Of a stretch of DNA of 64,000 nucleotides, positions 61,298-64,000 are shown in pieces. The position numbers and the translations under genes were made by a program. Origin of the DNA: Planctomycetota bacterium. GTDB lineage: Bacteria > Planctomycetota > Phycisphaerae > Phycisphaerales > UBA1924. The stretch covers positions 39,360 through 103,359 of the forward strand of contig JAFEBP010000002.1 in assembly GCA_018242605.1 (NCBI GenBank), given 5' to 3'. The notes under the pieces were generated by a model that did no database searches, had not been told where the DNA came from, and worked only from the letters and a program-made list of their open reading frames with translations. Each line of letters opens with the position of its first letter. The stretch's first letter is position 1.

Positions 61298-61661
61298 CGG
61301 TTGAGGAAGATTAGTTATTGGGACGTATCAAGCGGGATCGCCGGGGGGAACAGGGCTGTCGACGGCTTCGGAGGGTGCCGGTGCGACGTTGTGGCGATGA
61401 ACTTTTGGTGGCGTGCGCGCCCATGCTCGGCGAGCGGGCGTGCGCGGCCGCCGGGTGCGACGATGAACTTTTGGTGGCCCGCACGGCGGCGGGCGGCGAT
61501 TGAAGTAGCCTTGGGTAGGCGTGCGGATGAACTTTTGGCGGTGTGCGCGCCGCGCGGCGGAAGATAGTTATTGGGACGTTGCCTGCGCCGCCCTGTGGAA
61601 TCAGGCGGCAACGGCGCCGGAGTTCGGCTGACGGCGACAGGGGCGCGCATGGACTTTTGGT
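61049..61661 (+). repeat. Seven direct copies of a 14-bp motif GATGAACTTTTGGT
   Basis: Exact GATGAACTTTTGGT starts at 61049, 61182, 61273, 61396 and 61462; a copy ending in C instead of T starts at 61526; a variant (ATGGACTTTTGGT) starts at 61649. All face the same way, with intervals of 133, 91, 123, 66, 64 and 123 bases. Most are preceded by GTGCG and followed by a GC-rich run (often GCGTGTGCGCGC or GTGGCG). Each ATG would start MNFW or MDFW, but reading frames differ and no protein is supported. Confidence 0.9.
61088..61577 (+). repeat. Three direct copies of AGTTATTGGGAC
   Basis: Copies at 61088-61099, 61313-61324 and 61566-61577, each lying 39 or 40 bases after the start of a 14-bp motif copy (1, 3 and 6). 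Together they define a composite unit of about 50 bases with a variable GC-rich middle. The other copies of the 14-bp motif lack it. Confidence 0.88.
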
Positions 61662-61880
61662 GGTGCGCGACGGCTCTCGAATACGTTCGCGTTTGATTTG
61701 GTTTTCAAAGATCCGGGGTGCGCCGTCCGCTGTGTACGCACAGAGGGGACCAGTGCGTGCGATTTTGTTTGGATGTGCCGCGTTCGTGCGCCCGCGTGGG
61801 GATGCTCGTCGTTTTCATGGGCGGCGAGTGCGCCGCGGCGTAGCCAGGGGGAGAGCGGTCATCGCATTGGTTGGACGACC

Positions 61881-62687
61881 ATGAAGTTTGAACGCGTACA
61901 GAGCGAGGCGGCAGCGCGGCGGCCCTGGATTGGGAGGATGCTGGCGGAGGTGGTGCGCTCCCGGAGGCAGAGACCCTCGTGGTTGATCGTGCCGCTGGGG
62001 CTGGTGCTGCTGGGGCTGGTGGCGATGCTGGCGGCGGGGCTGGACCCGCGGCACGAACTGATCGCGTTGGTCAACCGGTTCGGCGGGTGGCGGCGGACGA
62101 CCGAGTTGGTGAGCAGCGTGCTGCCGGCGTTTCGGTTCATGGGATTGGATTGGCCGATCTGGGGCCCGGCGTTCCTGCCGGTGGTGTTCGTGGCGTGGTT
62201 TGCATCGCCGCGGACGGTGAGCGGGTGGTGGCCGGCGGTGGGGACGCTGGGGGCGCTCGTGGTGCCGGTGGCGTTGTGGTCGCGGGCGATCGGGTTCTTT
62301 GGGAAGACGGTGGGGCTGGGGAGCGACGGGGTGGTGACGCCGGTGTCGGCGGCGGTGGCGTTGGGCCTTGCGGTGACGGCGGCGCTGGTGGGTGTGATGC
62401 TGGGGAGCGCGAAGCGGGGGGCGCTGTGGCTGGCGCCGCAGTTGGCGCTGTTGGCGGTCTCGGGGATTCTGACCTGGAAGGGCGGGGCGTGGGCGGAACC
62501 GCTGGTGCTGTACTGCATACCGATCACGGCGCACGCCGCGAGCCTGGTGCTGGTGGTGGCGTGGGCGACGGCGGATGCGTGGCCGCGGCTGCGGGAGCGG
62601 GGGTGCGGGATGTGCGGGTATGACCTGCGGGGGGTGCGCGGGGAGGTGTGCCCGGAGTGCGGGGCGCGGACGCTCACGCGGGCGTGA
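61881..62687 (+). CDS. Multi-pass membrane protein with C-terminal zinc ribbon
   Basis: A 268-residue protein with about six hydrophobic helices (LIVPLGLVLLGLVAMLAAGL, FLPVVFVAWFASP, GTLGALVVPVALW, AVALGLAVTAALVGVMLG, LALLAVSGIL, SLVLVVAWATA) and a C-terminal zinc ribbon CGMCGYDLRGVRGEVCPECG. Same ribbon family as the protein at 27968-28837, but with the ribbon at the opposite end. Function unknown. ATG at 61881. Its last bases overlap the convergent RHS-core fragment. Confidence 0.75.
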   Translation: MKFERVQSEAAARRPWIGRMLAEVVRSRRQRPSWLIVPLGLVLLGLVAMLAAGLDPRHELIALVNRFGGWRRTTELVSSVLPAFRFMGLDWPIWGPAFLPVVFVAWFASPRTVSGWWPAVGTLGALVVPVALWSRAIGFFGKTVGLGSDGVVTPVSAAVALGLAVTAALVGVMLGSAKRGALWLAPQLALLAVSGILTWKGGAWAEPLVLYCIPITAHAASLVLVVAWATADAWPRLRERGCGMCGYDLRGVRGEVCPECGARTLTRA

Positions 62688-62946
62688 GCTGGGGCATCTT
62701 CCTTCTCGGCGGGTTGACGCGGTGGCGGACATGGTCCTGCCCGGTGGCGGTGTCCCACTCGTACCCCGCGCAGCCCTTGCGGACGCCCATGCGGCTGAGC
62801 ACGCCGCGGCCGCTGGCGGCCCACTGCCCGTACGCGCTCTGGTCCACCACCAGCAGGTGATCATTGCTGGCGCTCGCGGCTGGCTGGTCGAACGAACGAT
62901 CTCGTGGTTCCAGGACTCCCGACGCCTCTGCATCCGCTACGAAAAA
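62674..62946 (-). pseudogene. RHS core fragment, truncated
   Basis: The minus-strand frame reads ...DHLLVVDQSAYGQWAASGRG, then VLSRMGVRKGCAGYEWDT and ATGQDHVRHRVNPP, the pre-terminal RHS-core sequence of planctomycete RHS proteins. It then diverges into RRKMPQLTPA and stops, losing the DPI...G..NLY core end. It has no upstream start of its own and is closed by a stop at 62947. The likely cause is deletion or recombination from a larger RHS gene. Overlaps the end of the convergent zinc-ribbon gene. Confidence 0.75.
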
Positions 62947-63775
62947 TCAACCAAACTCTTCCAAGGCTGTCTCCACCTGGGATGCTCGATCATCTTGCTC
63001 AAACAGGTTTACGGATCGGCTCTTGGCAAATAATAAGGATCCATCCATTTCCATGGGGATATTTTTCCATTGGTTGTTGCTGAAATAATTACTGATATGG
63101 CTTGCGTTTCGTCAACGGCCACACCTTGTTTCAGGCTCTGAGTATCAATATATCCAATTTTCCATGTTGGACTACTTACAACTTTATATAGACCTGTCGA
63201 GGGGGAATTCGGTGCAACTACTTTTAGATCACAAAAACGTACGAGCACGAAGCGATTGTCAATCACCGCGACTTCTTTAATATCAATCCCCGTGAACAGC
63301 TGCGGGAGTTGGATCGCAGTTCGCGGGGGCTGAATTTGACAACCAAAAGGGTCAATCTTGATGATTTGGAAGCCATTAGGCAACTGACGATTCCACTCCG
63401 TCGGGCGAGCACAGCTGCACATGCAAGCCACGATCATGATGGCGACGCCACAAACAATCACCATTGTGTTACATCGATTTATCTGTGTGCGCATCGTTGT
63501 TTGCATCATTTTATCCATGTTTATCGCAGTCGAGTGGCGAACTCTCGACGGCTCGAAACAGATTGACTCCATCCGCAAACTCGATCGGATCCCGCCTTCC
63601 CCACGTTCCCATCTCCGGCAGGTACATACGGTGCCGCACATGATCCTGCCCGGTGGCGGGGTCCCACTCGTACCCCGCGTAGCCCTTGCGGACGCCCACG
63701 CGGCTGAGCACGCCGCGGCCGCTGCTGGCGCACTTGCCGTACGCGCTCTGATCGATCACCATCAGGTAGTCGTCG
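62729..63775 (+). repeat. 138-bp direct repeat of RHS core sequence
   Basis: Bases 62729-62866 and 63638-63775 align without gaps and are largely identical; both encode on the minus strand the RHS stretch around SAYG...SGRGVLSR and GYEWD.ATGQDHVRHR. The segment between them holds the AT-richer lipoprotein gene. Such pairs can recombine and remove the intervening DNA. Confidence 0.85.
63009..63518 (-). CDS. Lipoprotein of unknown function, AT-richer than neighbours
   Basis: A 169-residue predicted lipoprotein: leader TMVIVCGVAIMIVAC with an Ile-Val-Ala-Cys lipobox and three further nearby cysteines. The mature part is a beta-rich domain (NRQLPNGFQIIKIDPFGCQIQPPRTAIQLPQLF... IKEVAVIDNRFVLVRFCDLKVV... 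WKIGYIDTQSLKQGVAV). No family recognised. Base composition is visibly lower in GC than the rest of the window, a sign of transfer. Its start overlaps the end of the RHS fragment by eight bases, the position usually taken by an immunity gene. Several in-frame ATGs make the exact start uncertain. Confidence 0.7.
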   Translation of the reverse strand: MDKMMQTTMRTQINRCNTMVIVCGVAIMIVACMCSCARPTEWNRQLPNGFQIIKIDPFGCQIQPPRTAIQLPQLFTGIDIKEVAVIDNRFVLVRFCDLKVVAPNSPSTGLYKVVSSPTWKIGYIDTQSLKQGVAVDETQAISVIISATTNGKISPWKWMDPYYLPRADP

Positions 63776-63876
63776 CCCAAAGAGTCCCACCCGCCAGTGT
63801 CTTGGTATGACGCATCTGGGTGGCCCGTGGGCACGCCGGCGCTGGTGGTGGAGATGGTGTGGCCCCGGTGCTTCAT
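63511..63876 (-). CDS. Orphan RHS-core C-terminal protein without toxin domain
   Basis: A 121-residue frame containing the end of an RHS repeat-associated core: SAYGKCASSGRG, GYEWDPATGQDHVRHRMYLPEMGTWGRRDPIEFADGVNLF. The sequence then stops after only eleven residues (AVESSPLDCDKHG), where a variable toxin tip normally begins. An in-frame stop lies upstream at 63934, so it is not simply the tail of a gene running off the window. It is either a cassette remnant or a short expressed fragment. Followed by the overlapping lipoprotein gene. Confidence 0.7.
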   Translation of the reverse strand: MKHRGHTISTTSAGVPTGHPDASYQDTGGWDSLGDDYLMVIDQSAYGKCASSGRGVLSRVGVRKGYAGYEWDPATGQDHVRHRMYLPEMGTWGRRDPIEFADGVNLFRAVESSPLDCDKHG

Positions 63877-64000
63877 CCTTATCCGCCGCGATTGAGCCGC
63901 CGCGCGGAGTGGGCGGCGGGGGGTGGTGCTGGGTCAGCGTAGGGCGGGGGTGGGCGGGGGAGTTGTTGCGACTGGCGTGGGGCGGGAGGGGGCTGGAGGT
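63877..64000 (+). other. GC-rich right edge without a gene
   Basis: G-rich on the + strand with runs such as GGCGGGGGTGGGCGGGGG. In-frame stops close the RHS frame here. No gene or signal recognised. Confidence 0.6.

Larger units (their letters stand above)
60708..61880 (+). other. Non-coding GC-rich spacer carrying repeat motifs
   Basis: About 1.17 kb without a convincing protein on either strand; all open frames are short and of biased composition. The first 300 bases hold nothing I can identify. From 61014 onward it carries the repeat families listed separately. Confidence 0.7.

Noticed and set aside
61049..61661. CRISPR array
   Set aside because: Repeat is only 14 bases, intervals vary from 64 to 133, flanks vary, and no cas genes are present.
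61051..61700. Family of tiny genes starting MNFW
   Set aside because: Copies fall in different frames, no ribosome-binding sites, and downstream residues change without a codon-position bias.
63511..63876. RHS frame as the 3' end of a gene running off the right edge
   Set aside because: A stop codon in the same frame at 63934-63936 separates it from anything beyond the window.

Overview
This window looks like chromosomal DNA from a member of the Phycisphaerae (Planctomycetota), most likely Phycisphaerales. The evidence is the very high GC content and three extracellular proteins ending in paired NQDGG(V/I)DGxDV calcium-binding repeats followed by a terminal Gly-Cys or Ser-Cys, the GC-type dockerin tag typical of that lineage. 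Two membrane proteins carry the CGYDLxGL...CPECG zinc ribbon common there, and a PEP-CTERM-like anchor and planctomycete-style RHS fragments are also present. This assignment comes from protein style, not from a marker gene.

Layout. 1-23.5 kb: secreted dockerin-tagged proteins (one cut by the left edge, one a 1416-residue glycine-rich repeat protein, one of 607 residues) are interleaved with housekeeping genes: acetyl-CoA synthetase, a YraN-like nuclease, a SurA-like lipoprotein, a sugar-phosphate isomerase-like protein, a tRNA-dihydrouridine synthase, an M19 dipeptidase, a PfkB kinase and a solitary FlhA/SctV-type export-pore gene. A structured non-coding stretch with a perfect intrinsic terminator lies at about 13.1-13.5 kb. 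23.5-28 kb: a phosphate-selective porin and a PhoB/PhoR two-component system are transcribed divergently around a gene-poor ~1.07 kb spacer. 28.9-32.5 kb: a carotenoid-desaturase-family oxidoreductase, an acyltransferase and a glycosyltransferase form a probable C30 carotenoid (staphyloxanthin-like) tailoring operon. 32.6-37 kb: fabD, lipoproteins, guanine deaminase and a 7Fe ferredoxin.

37.1-47.2 kb: eight co-directional genes with short gaps or overlaps encode an aquaporin with a Cys tail, a GMC oxidoreductase, a two-domain VOC protein, a DoxX protein, a GH63-like glucosidase, a GlcG/HbpS protein, a tandem-YHS lipoprotein and an SMP-30-type lactonase with an extra N-terminal domain. I read this as a sugar or compatible-solute oxidation and stress cassette (hydrolase, then sugar dehydrogenase, then lactonase). 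It is the best candidate here for an undescribed system. 47.3-60.7 kb: tRNA-Ser(GGA) with promoter and terminator, a HAD phosphatase, a serine hydrolase, a secretin plus GspE/PilB ATPase pair, pdxA, an FKBP lipoprotein, CutC, a DUF1080 lipoprotein, a DUF4230 pair and a helix-turn-helix membrane protein.

60.7-64 kb: an unusual tail. A ~1.17 kb non-coding stretch carries seven direct copies of a 14-bp motif and three copies of a second 12-bp motif. It is followed by a zinc-ribbon membrane protein, then two partial RHS-core fragments sharing a 138-bp repeat, with a visibly AT-richer lipoprotein gene overlapping the end of the second fragment. This end of the window looks like a decayed or exchanged polymorphic locus.
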